Below are positions 15,717 through 23,565 of a DNA stretch of 64,000 nt, in pieces. The notes below the pieces were generated by a model, which saw only the letters and a program-made list of their open reading frames with translations, had not been told where the DNA came from and searched no databases. This DNA comes from an uncultured Veillonellaceae bacterium (GTDB taxonomy: Bacteria > Bacillota > Negativicutes > Veillonellales > Negativicoccaceae). The position numbers and the translations under genes are program-made. The stretch lies in NCBI GenBank assembly GCA_945876385.1, contig CAMCNU010000002.1, forward strand, positions 62,001-126,000, read 5' to 3'. Within the stretch, counting starts at the first letter, position 1, and each line of letters begins with the position of its first letter.

Positions 15717-16736
15717 TTATTCGTTCTCTTTCAATAGGGATTTTTCCAAGCGGCGCACGCGCTTGAGCAAGTCGGGCAAATGATTCAATACCCCTTCGAT
15801 ACGCCCCCATTGGCGATGCGGCCGCGCCGGAAATCCGACATAGGTACCGCTTTCTTTGATACTGCCGATGACACCGGTCTTGCCGCCGCAAGTGACATGA
15901 TCGGCAATCGTAATATGCCCCGACACCCCCGTCTGCCCGGCCAGCACGACATGGTTCCCGATGGTCGTCGAGCCGGCGACACCGACTTGGGCGATGATAA
16001 AGCAATCTTCACCGACGTGGACATTGTGCCCCAAGTGCACGAGGTTGTCGATTTTCGTGCCGCGTCCGATGGACGTTTCGCCGAATGTCGCATTGTCAAT
16101 CGTCGTGCCCGCACCGATTTCGACATCGTCACCGATGACGACGCGGCCGATCTGCGGGACGCGCTCATGCTTGCCGCTCATCGTCGCAAAACCGAATCCT
16201 TCGCCGCCGATGACGGCATGCGAGCGGATGATGACCCGCTCACCGATTTCCGTGCGGTCATGCAAGATGGCACCGGCGTACACCGTCGTATCCGCACCGA
16301 CGCTGACATCGGCGCCCAGTACCGTATGCGCCTGCAGCACTGCCCGCGCACCGACCCGACTGCGCGGGCCGATGACCGCATACGGACCGACCGAGGCACT
16401 CTCATCGACCGTGGCCGTCGCATCGACCGCCGCCGTCGGATGAATCCCCGCGGGCGCCTGTACCGGCGGAACAAAGACCCGCACCAACGACGCAAATGCC
16501 CACTTCGGATTATCCGTCACAATCAGCGTCTTGCCCGCGGTATCTTCGGGCTCGTGTTCGACCAGTACGACACCCGCCTGTACCTGACCGAGCGCCGCCA
16601 TATACTCATCGAGCAAAAACGCCGCCTGTGTCTCGGTCGCCTCCGTCACCGCCGCCACTCCCGTGATGACGCGCGTACCGTCACCGACCACACGACCGCC
16701 GACGAGCGCCGCCAGCTCCGCTACCGTCTTTTGCAT
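15717..16736 (-). CDS. lpxD: UDP-3-O-acylglucosamine N-acyltransferase
   Basis: LpxD adds the N-linked hydroxyacyl chain in the third step of lipid A synthesis. The 339 residues are of normal length. There is an N-terminal uridine-binding domain, then a left-handed helix of hexapeptide repeats (for example PTAAVDATATVDESASVGP). The catalytic histidine lies in HLGHNVHVGEDC. The C-terminal helix (ending RRLEKSLLKENE) fits the family. The start ATG overlaps the stop of the preceding Skp-like gene. It proves the cell makes a lipid A-type outer membrane, though other lpx genes are not in this window. Confidence 0.96.
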   Translation of the reverse strand: MQKTVAELAALVGGRVVGDGTRVITGVAAVTEATETQAAFLLDEYMAALGQVQAGVVLVEHEPEDTAGKTLIVTDNPKWAFASLVRVFVPPVQAPAGIHPTAAVDATATVDESASVGPYAVIGPRSRVGARAVLQAHTVLGADVSVGADTTVYAGAILHDRTEIGERVIIRSHAVIGGEGFGFATMSGKHERVPQIGRVVIGDDVEIGAGTTIDNATFGETSIGRGTKIDNLVHLGHNVHVGEDCFIIAQVGVAGSTTIGNHVVLAGQTGVSGHITIADHVTCGGKTGVIGSIKESGTYVGFPARPHRQWGRIEGVLNHLPDLLKRVRRLEKSLLKENE

Positions 16737-17197
16737 CAGGATTTCTCCTGCGTGGCGGTATCTTTCGCGCCGGCTGACGACTGCAAGCGTTTGAGCAAAT
16801 CGTCCGTCACGTCCACACCTTTATAATGTACCGCCTGCTCATGCATGATGATGCCGAGATTTTTCTCTTTGGCTACTTGGGCGGCCTGAGTCTGTACCAA
16901 CGCTTCAAACTGCTGGCGCTTGCTCAACTGAAAAATCCGCATTTCCCGCCGTGCTTCTTCTTCCTTTTTGGCAAACTCTTCCGCCGACAGATTTTGATGC
17001 GCTTCTTCCAGCCGCGCCGCAATCTCTTGCTGTTTGGCTACCATTTCCTGTGTCATTTGTTGGGCCTGGCCGCTCTCCTTGGCAATCCGTTCAAAATTGA
17101 CCGTACCGACATTTTCATCACTGCCGCAACCGCTGAGCAGCATTGCCGTGCCGAATGTCATGGCCAATGCGACCTGTCGCCATACTTTATTTCTCAC
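16736..17197 (-). CDS. Skp/OmpH-family periplasmic lipoprotein (third of three)
   Basis: A 153-residue protein with a lipoprotein signal (AMLLSGCG, lipobox Cys near residue 24). A long charged helix typical of the Skp tentacles follows, then the family's C-terminal motif LGIIMHEQAVHYKGVDVTDDLLKRL. Skp chaperones unfolded outer-membrane proteins in the periplasm; a lipid anchor would keep this copy at a membrane. It overlaps the upstream Skp-like gene by 11 bases and lpxD by one base. Confidence 0.85.
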   Translation of the reverse strand: MRNKVWRQVALAMTFGTAMLLSGCGSDENVGTVNFERIAKESGQAQQMTQEMVAKQQEIAARLEEAHQNLSAEEFAKKEEEARREMRIFQLSKRQQFEALVQTQAAQVAKEKNLGIIMHEQAVHYKGVDVTDDLLKRLQSSAGAKDTATQEKS

Positions 17198-18125
17198 GTT
17201 CCGTTCCTCCTTGTGAAGATGTCGCCATCCGTGCCGTCATCGCGGCCGTGATATCGACCGCACCGAGATTGGTGCGATACTCACTGAAGACGATTTCCAA
17301 TCCTTTTTCCTCTGCCACGGCCTGCGCCGCCCGGGCGATATCCGCCCGCATCGTCTGTTGCAAGGCAGCGAGTTCCGCTTCTTTGGCCGCCAAGCGCTCA
17401 TGCCACTGCGCTTGCCATGCGTCACCGTCCGGCAGCAACGAGGCCTGCGCCTCGCGCGCCATCTCGGCGGCCATCTCATCGCGTCGCGCGAGCAGTTGCG
17501 CCTGCACCTGTGCCGCATACTGTGTCAAATCCGCCTCGGCCTGTGCCTTGAGCGCCGTCAAATCCGCCTGCGCCGCGGCACTGAGCGACGGCTCCCACTC
17601 GACGCCGCCGCGCGCCGCCAATATCTCCGCCAAACGTGCTTCCACCGCGGCACGTTGCGGTTCGTCCAGCGGCAATGCGCGCAATTTGAGTTGCAAATTG
17701 ACCGCTTCCAAATCCGCCGCCGAAGGCGCGGCCGTCACCGCTCCTTGTTCCTGTTGCCGCCATTCCTGTAAACGCGCCTGCAAGCGGGCGTTCCATTCAT
17801 CTTGCCGCACCGTCAGCCGCGAGCGATACTCTTCGTCCAGCGCGGCGGCCCGGTCGCCTGCATCGAGGCGGGCGGCGAGCTGCTGCTGCGCCGCCGCCGA
17901 GCGGGCAATCAAGTCCGCCCGTTCGGCATCATATTCCGCCAGCAAATTCCGATATTCCTGCTGCAAGCGGAAGTAATCGCTGTATCGATAATGCGCATGC
18001 TCCAGTTGCTCCATATCCGCTACGCCGACCGTCGGCGGCGGTGGCGGCGTTTCCTTAGGGCCGCAACCCGCCAGTGCCGCTGCCGCAATCAATGCGGCCG
18101 CCATGGCACGATATCGTCGATTCAC
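17187..18125 (-). CDS. Large Skp/OmpH-like lipoprotein (second of three)
   Basis: A 312-residue protein with a lipoprotein signal (ALAGCGPKE) followed by five prolines and a long Ala/Gln/Glu/Arg-rich helical region. Its C-terminus repeats the Skp signature seen in both neighbours (AVAEEKGLEIVFSEYRTNLGAVDIT). It is about twice the normal Skp length. The middle (about residues 140-215) looks like an inserted or duplicated helical unit. It probably acts as a membrane-anchored holdase for outer-membrane proteins. It lies 11 bases from the first Skp gene and overlaps the third. Family assignment rests mainly on the C-terminal motif and context. Confidence 0.7.
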   Translation of the reverse strand: MNRRYRAMAAALIAAAALAGCGPKETPPPPPTVGVADMEQLEHAHYRYSDYFRLQQEYRNLLAEYDAERADLIARSAAAQQQLAARLDAGDRAAALDEEYRSRLTVRQDEWNARLQARLQEWRQQEQGAVTAAPSAADLEAVNLQLKLRALPLDEPQRAAVEARLAEILAARGGVEWEPSLSAAAQADLTALKAQAEADLTQYAAQVQAQLLARRDEMAAEMAREAQASLLPDGDAWQAQWHERLAAKEAELAALQQTMRADIARAAQAVAEEKGLEIVFSEYRTNLGAVDITAAMTARMATSSQGGTEREK

Positions 18126-18136
18126 GTCGCGCCCCG

Positions 18137-18655
18137 TTATTTCTTATCGGCGGCTTGATCGGCCGTCGCTTCTTTGGACAGCGCATTCGTCAGCGAGGTC
18201 TGGACTTCGTTGGAAATATCCACGCCGCCGTACAAGACCGCCGCTTTGTCAACGACCAGGTTCAGGCCTTTCTTTTCTGCGACTTCTTTGACGGCCGCAT
18301 CGATTTTACCTTGGATATTCTTTTGAATTTCCGCTTGTTTTTCACCGAAACGTTCCTGCATCTTGGCAAAATACTGCTGCTTTTCTTCTTCGCTCATATT
18401 CGCGGACTGTGCATCAAATTCGCTTTGCAATTCCGACGCCGCCGCGGCCATTTGCTGTTGGTATTGCGCGCCGAGCGTGCTGTTCTGTTGAATCATCGTC
18501 GATTGGTCAACGACCCCGATGGACGATGTCGGCGCCGCGTTGGCGATATTGCCTGTCCCCATCATCGCATACGCGCCGATCCCCAGTACGAATACGACCG
18601 CCACAATAAACGATACCGTTTTGACATTGTGTTTGTTCCGTAATGCTTGCATCAT
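18137..18655 (-). CDS. Skp/OmpH-family periplasmic chaperone (first of three)
   Basis: A 172-residue protein with one N-terminal hydrophobic segment (VSFIVAVVFVLGIGAYAMM) that may be a signal anchor. A charged helix follows (SEEEKQQYFAKMQERFGEK), then the conserved C-terminal block KKGLNLVVDKAAVLYGGVDIS. It matches the usual size and shape of Skp, which shields newly exported outer-membrane proteins on their way to BamA. It begins an uninterrupted run of three Skp-like genes leading into lpxD. AAAGGAGA precedes the ATG. Confidence 0.88.
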   Translation of the reverse strand: MMQALRNKHNVKTVSFIVAVVFVLGIGAYAMMGTGNIANAAPTSSIGVVDQSTMIQQNSTLGAQYQQQMAAAASELQSEFDAQSANMSEEEKQQYFAKMQERFGEKQAEIQKNIQGKIDAAVKEVAEKKGLNLVVDKAAVLYGGVDISNEVQTSLTNALSKEATADQAADKK

Positions 18656-18678
18656 GATTGCATCTCTCCTTTAGTTGG

Positions 18679-19956
18679 TTATACATAGCCGATCAGCCGT
18701 AGCCACTGATCAGTTTCGGCACGGACATACTCCAGTCCGATATATTCGCGCGGCCGATAGCCGACCGCCCATTCCCGTTCGTGCGCACCGTGCGGATGCC
18801 GCCCGCGCAGGTACCAGCGTGAACCGATTTGATAGCGCCATATCCACGCGCCATAGCCGTCGGTAAGCTCGTATTGGTAGCCGGCAGTGAGCGCACTGCC
18901 GAAATCGTGCCACCACCCGACGGACCAGTCCCACGTCAGCGTCCCGGGATACAGCACCGTTTCCGTAAACATCGCATCGTGCGACCCGATGCGCCGTGCG
19001 ACCAGTCCGCGTAGCGACGCGCTGTCCGCTTCCCGCCCCGCATCTATCCGGACTTGGCCTTCGATGCGCCATTTGTCCGTATAGGCGTGCAGGACAAAGC
19101 GCAGTGTCCGATCGACTTCCACATCGCCCTGCAATTGCACGGCATACTGCTGCACAAACGCCCGTTCCCGCGCGGTCGCCAGCAACTGCTGCGCCACGGT
19201 CTTCCGATGGCGACGGACAAAATCGACCGGCAATCCCGCATAGTCCGGCAACGCCCGCTCGACGGCCCGCGTGGCATCGGCCAGCAAGAGCCGCGGCAAA
19301 CTGCCGCCGCGCACGACGGCCTCCCCGTCGCGCACAATCTCGCCTTTCGGAATCAAGTAAATGGCGACGTGCGCATCCGGCTCGGCCACGCATTCAATTG
19401 TCACGGTAAATTCCGGTACATGCGCCGCCAATCGGTCGCGCAATACCGTCTCCGAAATGCCGCCGACCCAGTCAAGTGAATCCACCGGCAAGCCGACAAA
19501 GAGCCGACGTACCTCCTCGGGGATATCGGCCAAATCCTGTGCGACAAGTGCTTTGGCTGTCGGCGACAAGTTGCCGTAATCGATTCGGGTCGTGACCGTA
19601 CGCACCGTTTCCCCGTACGGCGCAATCGCCACGCGAATACGGGTCGTCGCCCCCGGTGTCAGCTGCACGTCCGTCACCGCATAGCCGAGCGCCACACGGC
19701 CGACGACATCGGCAATGACCCCCGTATAGGCCGGCTGCCGCGCGGTCAATTCGTCTACATCGCGCCCGAGAAATACCCGCTCACCGATGACGGTGACGCT
19801 CGCCTTCAGCCGATCCTGTATCGAGGCCGGAAGTGCCGCCGTCGAGGTCACCTCGGCGCTCACCGCATGCACCGCCGTCTCCGCCGCCGCTGTCAGCGGC
19901 ATCATCGCCAAGACTCCGGCGACGGCCATCGCCATCCGCGCGCCGGTATAGTTCAT
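18679..19956 (-). CDS. Unrecognised exported protein between bamA and the Skp genes, possibly with a small beta-barrel end
   Basis: A 425-residue protein with a clear signal peptide (MAVAGVLAMMPLTAAAE). I do not recognise its family. The middle (about 40-290) looks like alternating strands and helices, compatible with POTRA-like or other small periplasmic folds. The last 110 residues are rich in alternating aromatic and polar residues (TLTWDWSVGWWHDFGSALTA, GAWIWRYQIGSRWYL, YIGLEYVRAE), as in outer-membrane strands. It lies 66 bases after bamA and 23 bases before the first skp gene. A role in outer-membrane assembly is therefore inferred from position only. The start ATG has GAGG signals just upstream. 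Confidence 0.7.
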   Translation of the reverse strand: MNYTGARMAMAVAGVLAMMPLTAAAETAVHAVSAEVTSTAALPASIQDRLKASVTVIGERVFLGRDVDELTARQPAYTGVIADVVGRVALGYAVTDVQLTPGATTRIRVAIAPYGETVRTVTTRIDYGNLSPTAKALVAQDLADIPEEVRRLFVGLPVDSLDWVGGISETVLRDRLAAHVPEFTVTIECVAEPDAHVAIYLIPKGEIVRDGEAVVRGGSLPRLLLADATRAVERALPDYAGLPVDFVRRHRKTVAQQLLATARERAFVQQYAVQLQGDVEVDRTLRFVLHAYTDKWRIEGQVRIDAGREADSASLRGLVARRIGSHDAMFTETVLYPGTLTWDWSVGWWHDFGSALTAGYQYELTDGYGAWIWRYQIGSRWYLRGRHPHGAHEREWAVGYRPREYIGLEYVRAETDQWLRLIGYV

Positions 19957-20022
19957 AGCCTCACCTCACTTACGCGACAAGCAAAGGCGACAGCACAACT
20001 GTCGCCCCGCACGTCAGTCCGA

Positions 20023-22221
20023 TCAGAATTGCCCGCCGAAACTGAAGTGGAATTTGCTTTTCTCTCCACGTGCATAATCCAACCGAATCGGTCCAATCGG
20101 TGTCTGTACCCGCAGACCGACCCCGGCCGACCAATGCACCTTGTTGCTGTCGTGATACCACGGAATCCGCGTCCGATCGACGCCCCACGCATTCCCGACA
20201 TCGCCGAAGACGACCCCTTGGACCTTTTTCACAATCGGGAACCGATATTCCAAAGTCGCGGCATACATCTTGTTGCCTTTGAACTGATCGTCTTCAAACC
20301 CGCGCAGGTTATTCGCACCGCCCAGGCTGAAGAGCTCCGAATAGGGAATATCCCCCGTCGAATAGCCGCCGATGACGCGCAGTGCCAGGACTTGGTTGCT
20401 GCCGACTTTCTTGTAGGCACGACCTTCCGCCAGGAATTTGTAGAAGCTGAAGTTACCGCCCAATCCGTGACCGGCCCAGGTGCCCGTCAGCGAGAGCCGC
20501 TGACCGCGAGTCGGATTGAAATAGTTATCACGCGAGTCGTACACATGCGTCAGACTCAGGCTGTTCGTCCGGCCGAAGTTCTTGCCGATATAATCCATAT
20601 CCTTGAAATTCAGTCCTTGCAAGTCCGGATTCTTTACCGCCTTGGCGATTTCTTCATCGATTTTCTTCGTGATTTTCGCCCGTTCGGCGTCGTCTTTGGT
20701 TTTATCGCCGGTCACTTCAAAGCTCATTTCTCCGGCGACTTTCGGACCGTCTGCACCGTTTTGCAACAAGCGATGCACTTCATATTTTTTCTTGTCTTTC
20801 TCATAGGTAAACGGCGAGGACTTGTAAACGGCGTTTTCCCCATAGTTGAATCCGCTCAAATGCTTGTCATAGCGATCGTCGCGGCTTTCCCAGGTGAGGT
20901 ACGTCGCGTTGTATTCGCCGGTCGCCCGTCCGAGCGAGAGGCTGTACCCTTTGCGGCGCTTGTCATAGCGTGCGACGGCTTGGGCATTTTCATTGTAGTC
21001 TTCATATTCGACGACACGGTTGTAGTAGGACGCGCTCAGCGAGGTGCCTTTGTCATCCAGCCACGGCCGCGTGTAGGAAATCTGGTAGTTCTTGCCTTTG
21101 CCCGAACCGCCGAACTCCCAATGCACGTTAATCTTGTCAGCCGTTCCGCGGAAATTGTTTTCACCGAATTCCAAAATCCCGACAAATCCGTCCGATTTCG
21201 AGTAGCCGGCACCGACCGTAATGACCCCCGTCTTCTGCTCGAGCAAGTCGATTTCGACGACGACCGCATGCGGTTCTTTGCCCGGCATCAGGCGCACATT
21301 GACATCTTCGAAAAAGCCGAGGTTGTAGAGGCGTTCCAGACTGCGCTGGGCGAGGAATTTGTTGAAGACGTCGCCGCGTTTGAAGCGCAATTCCCGTTCG
21401 ATGACATAGTCTTTTGTTTTTTTATTGCCCTTGAGGACGATATCTTCAATCCGCCCTTCCGCGACAGACACTTGCAAGACGCCGTCGGCATTCACCGCGA
21501 CATCGGTCACGGAGGCCAGGATATAGCCTTGCTGGAGGTACAGATTTTCAATCTCGCGCACTTTTTGGCTGATGGTGACCGTGTTGAGCGTGCTGTCCTG
21601 CGGAATCGCCATCAATTGTGCCAAGTATTGGCTCGGGAAGACCGTGTTGCCGACAAATTCGAGCTGTTTGACCGTCGGATTCATCGTGACGCGATACGTC
21701 AGCTGCACGCCTTCCGGTACCGGCGTCATCACGGGCGTGATTTGGGCAAAAATGCCGCTGTTCCCCAACACGGTGATGTCGCTGTTGAGTTTGTCCATGG
21801 CCGCTTTGTCGCCGACCTTGGTCGTCAATTGCGGCAGCCACTGGGCCCGCACCGCATCGGGTGCGCCGACGATTTCGATACGGGTGACCGCTTTGCCGAT
21901 GTACGGCGCCAGCTGTGCCTGATCGGCTTCGGAAACATACAAAGCCGGCACTTGTTGCATGTCAATCGACTGCGATGCGCCGACCGTCAGAGCGGGATTA
22001 TCCGCCAAGCCGCGTTCCTGCAGCTGTCGGTTTTGCTCTGCCGCCATCGTGGCCGCGGTCGTTTTTTGCCCGTCCGCCGTCACGGCGACACCGACTGCCG
22101 GCTTGTTAAACTGCATCTGTTCCTGTGACACGCTCGCCGCATCGGCCATGTGCAGACCGCCCACGATGGCCAATGTCACCGCCAAGGCCAGGAAGCGTTT
22201 GTTCGTATGCATTTGCTTCAT
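20023..22221 (-). CDS. bamA: Outer-membrane protein assembly factor BamA
   Basis: BamA folds and inserts beta-barrel proteins into the outer membrane. The 732 residues show a signal peptide (1-29) and an N-terminal Gln-rich linker. About three POTRA domains cover residues 110-330 (VKQLEFVGNTVFP, IEDIVLKGNKKTKDYVIERELRF). A 16-strand-type barrel carries the LRGF motif near 639-642 and ends in phenylalanine (HFSFGGQF). A charged insert of about 80 residues (roughly 468-545) lies in the barrel. The first POTRAs seem fewer than the five of E. coli, as reported for diderm Firmicutes. GGAGG precedes the start. Confidence 0.95.
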   Translation of the reverse strand: MKQMHTNKRFLALAVTLAIVGGLHMADAASVSQEQMQFNKPAVGVAVTADGQKTTAATMAAEQNRQLQERGLADNPALTVGASQSIDMQQVPALYVSEADQAQLAPYIGKAVTRIEIVGAPDAVRAQWLPQLTTKVGDKAAMDKLNSDITVLGNSGIFAQITPVMTPVPEGVQLTYRVTMNPTVKQLEFVGNTVFPSQYLAQLMAIPQDSTLNTVTISQKVREIENLYLQQGYILASVTDVAVNADGVLQVSVAEGRIEDIVLKGNKKTKDYVIERELRFKRGDVFNKFLAQRSLERLYNLGFFEDVNVRLMPGKEPHAVVVEIDLLEQKTGVITVGAGYSKSDGFVGILEFGENNFRGTADKINVHWEFGGSGKGKNYQISYTRPWLDDKGTSLSASYYNRVVEYEDYNENAQAVARYDKRRKGYSLSLGRATGEYNATYLTWESRDDRYDKHLSGFNYGENAVYKSSPFTYEKDKKKYEVHRLLQNGADGPKVAGEMSFEVTGDKTKDDAERAKITKKIDEEIAKAVKNPDLQGLNFKDMDYIGKNFGRTNSLSLTHVYDSRDNYFNPTRGQRLSLTGTWAGHGLGGNFSFYKFLAEGRAYKKVGSNQVLALRVIGGYSTGDIPYSELFSLGGANNLRGFEDDQFKGNKMYAATLEYRFPIVKKVQGVVFGDVGNAWGVDRTRIPWYHDSNKVHWSAGVGLRVQTPIGPIRLDYARGEKSKFHFSFGGQF

Positions 22222-22266
22222 TCGAATCCTCCTATACTGTTACTTCTATAGTGGTAGTGTACTTGA

Positions 22267-22776
22267 TTATGCTTGCCCGCGCAAGACTTTTCCGGCATCG
22301 CTGACCACGGAATTCAGCTCCGCTTGGGATAACGGCGCCGCGACAGTCACCACTGCCGCAGGCTCGCTCGCCGGCGCTTCCGAAACGGTCGTGACGACAG
22401 GCTCTGCGGCGACCGGTGCCGCCGATTTGCGTTCCAATCCCGTCACCTGCGGCAAGACCAATGATGTCGGCACTTCACGTACGACGGGTACCGTCGTCGC
22501 GGGTGCGCGCGCCGCATCGTCCGAGGCCGGCGGCCACATACCGAGCAGCCACATGGCCGCCAGCGCCGCCAACAGCAGGGCCGCCCCTTGCTGCCAATAG
22601 GCCGACCACAGACTGCCGCCGCGCTGCTCGCGCAACTTTTGCCATTCGGCTTGTGCCAGCATCAAGTTCAATTCTCCTTTGACCGTCGAACGATTGCGAA
22701 ACGACTCTTCCGCTTTTTCCAACCAACGCCGCGTCGCATGCACGCGTCGGGTCAATTCTTCCCGTGAGACCGACAT
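22267..22776 (-). CDS. Small single-pass membrane protein of unknown function
   Basis: A 169-residue protein with a basic, helical N-terminal part (MSVSREELTRRVHATRRWLEKAEESF) and one membrane segment near residues 60-82 (QGAALLLAALAAMWLLGMW). The C-terminal Ala/Val/Pro-rich stretch probably lies outside the cytoplasm. No family was recognised. It lies 45 bases upstream of bamA and 138 bases after the sigma-factor gene. A role as an adaptor or anti-sigma-like membrane partner is conceivable, but nothing in the sequence proves it. Confidence 0.7.
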   Translation of the reverse strand: MSVSREELTRRVHATRRWLEKAEESFRNRSTVKGELNLMLAQAEWQKLREQRGGSLWSAYWQQGAALLLAALAAMWLLGMWPPASDDAARAPATTVPVVREVPTSLVLPQVTGLERKSAAPVAAEPVVTTVSEAPASEPAAVVTVAAPLSQAELNSVVSDAGKVLRGQA

Positions 22777-22914
22777 AGCTTCTCCTTTCCTCTCTTCCGA
22801 TAGTATATAGTCCCGATTCGGCCGCCGCCGCCCAACTTTCGTCCGCCGCCGTGACAGCGACTATGCTGTCGTTTCCGCTTATTTTCGGCGTTTTTCTGGC
22901 TGTGCCGACCGCAA

Positions 22915-23544
22915 TCAGTGCTTGCGCTCTTGCATCAAGCGGCTGAGCATCCCGCGCAGACGGCGAATCCCTTTCTTTTGCAATTGATAAATATACGTGC
23001 GGCTGACCGCCAGCGCGTCCGCGACTTCCTTCGGCTCACGCTCGCCGATATAGATGCTTTCCACCACCAAGCGCTCTTTTTCCGGCAACCGTGTCAAGGC
23101 CTCGCGGACCTGTTCCCAAAGGATTCCCCGATCCGCACACTCAAAGGCGTCGGTCGGCTGCGCTGTCGGATCCGCGGCCTCCAGCGTATCTTCCCAGATG
23201 GCCGCCGGCACCGCCACCTCCATGCCGCTGCGGGCAAGATAGTCCAGCATCCGCCCGCGAATCCGGTGGCGTGCATACAGCGAAAACGCCACCCCGCGTG
23301 TATAGTCATAGCGCTCCGCCGCCTCAATCAGCCCGACCGAGCCTTCCTGTACCAAGTCCAGCAAAATCGGCTCCCGCTGTTGCAAGCGGGTCGCTTCTTT
23401 GAACACTAAGGGCTGGTAGCAGGCAATCAAACGCTCGCGGGCATCGTCGTCATGACGCTCGCGATACGCTTGCCATAATCGTTGTTCTTCGTCCGGTGTC
23501 AATAGCTGCACCGCGGCCAATTCGGCCAAGTACTCTGCCAGCAT
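22915..23544 (-). CDS. RNA polymerase sigma-70 family factor
   Basis: A 209-residue alternative sigma factor. Region 2 contains LLDLVQEGSVGLIEAAERYD, which contacts core polymerase and the -10 element. Region 4 is a helix-turn-helix (EVADALAVSRTYIYQLQKKG). Region 3 is short, making it closest to the FliA/SigB-size class. It sits between tamB (21 bases) and the small membrane protein in the envelope cluster, so it may drive envelope or stress genes. No anti-sigma factor was recognised beyond the adjacent small membrane protein. Confidence 0.9.
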   Translation of the reverse strand: MLAEYLAELAAVQLLTPDEEQRLWQAYRERHDDDARERLIACYQPLVFKEATRLQQREPILLDLVQEGSVGLIEAAERYDYTRGVAFSLYARHRIRGRMLDYLARSGMEVAVPAAIWEDTLEAADPTAQPTDAFECADRGILWEQVREALTRLPEKERLVVESIYIGEREPKEVADALAVSRTYIYQLQKKGIRRLRGMLSRLMQERKH

Positions 23545-23565
23545 AGCGCTCCTTCTCCGGCGATA

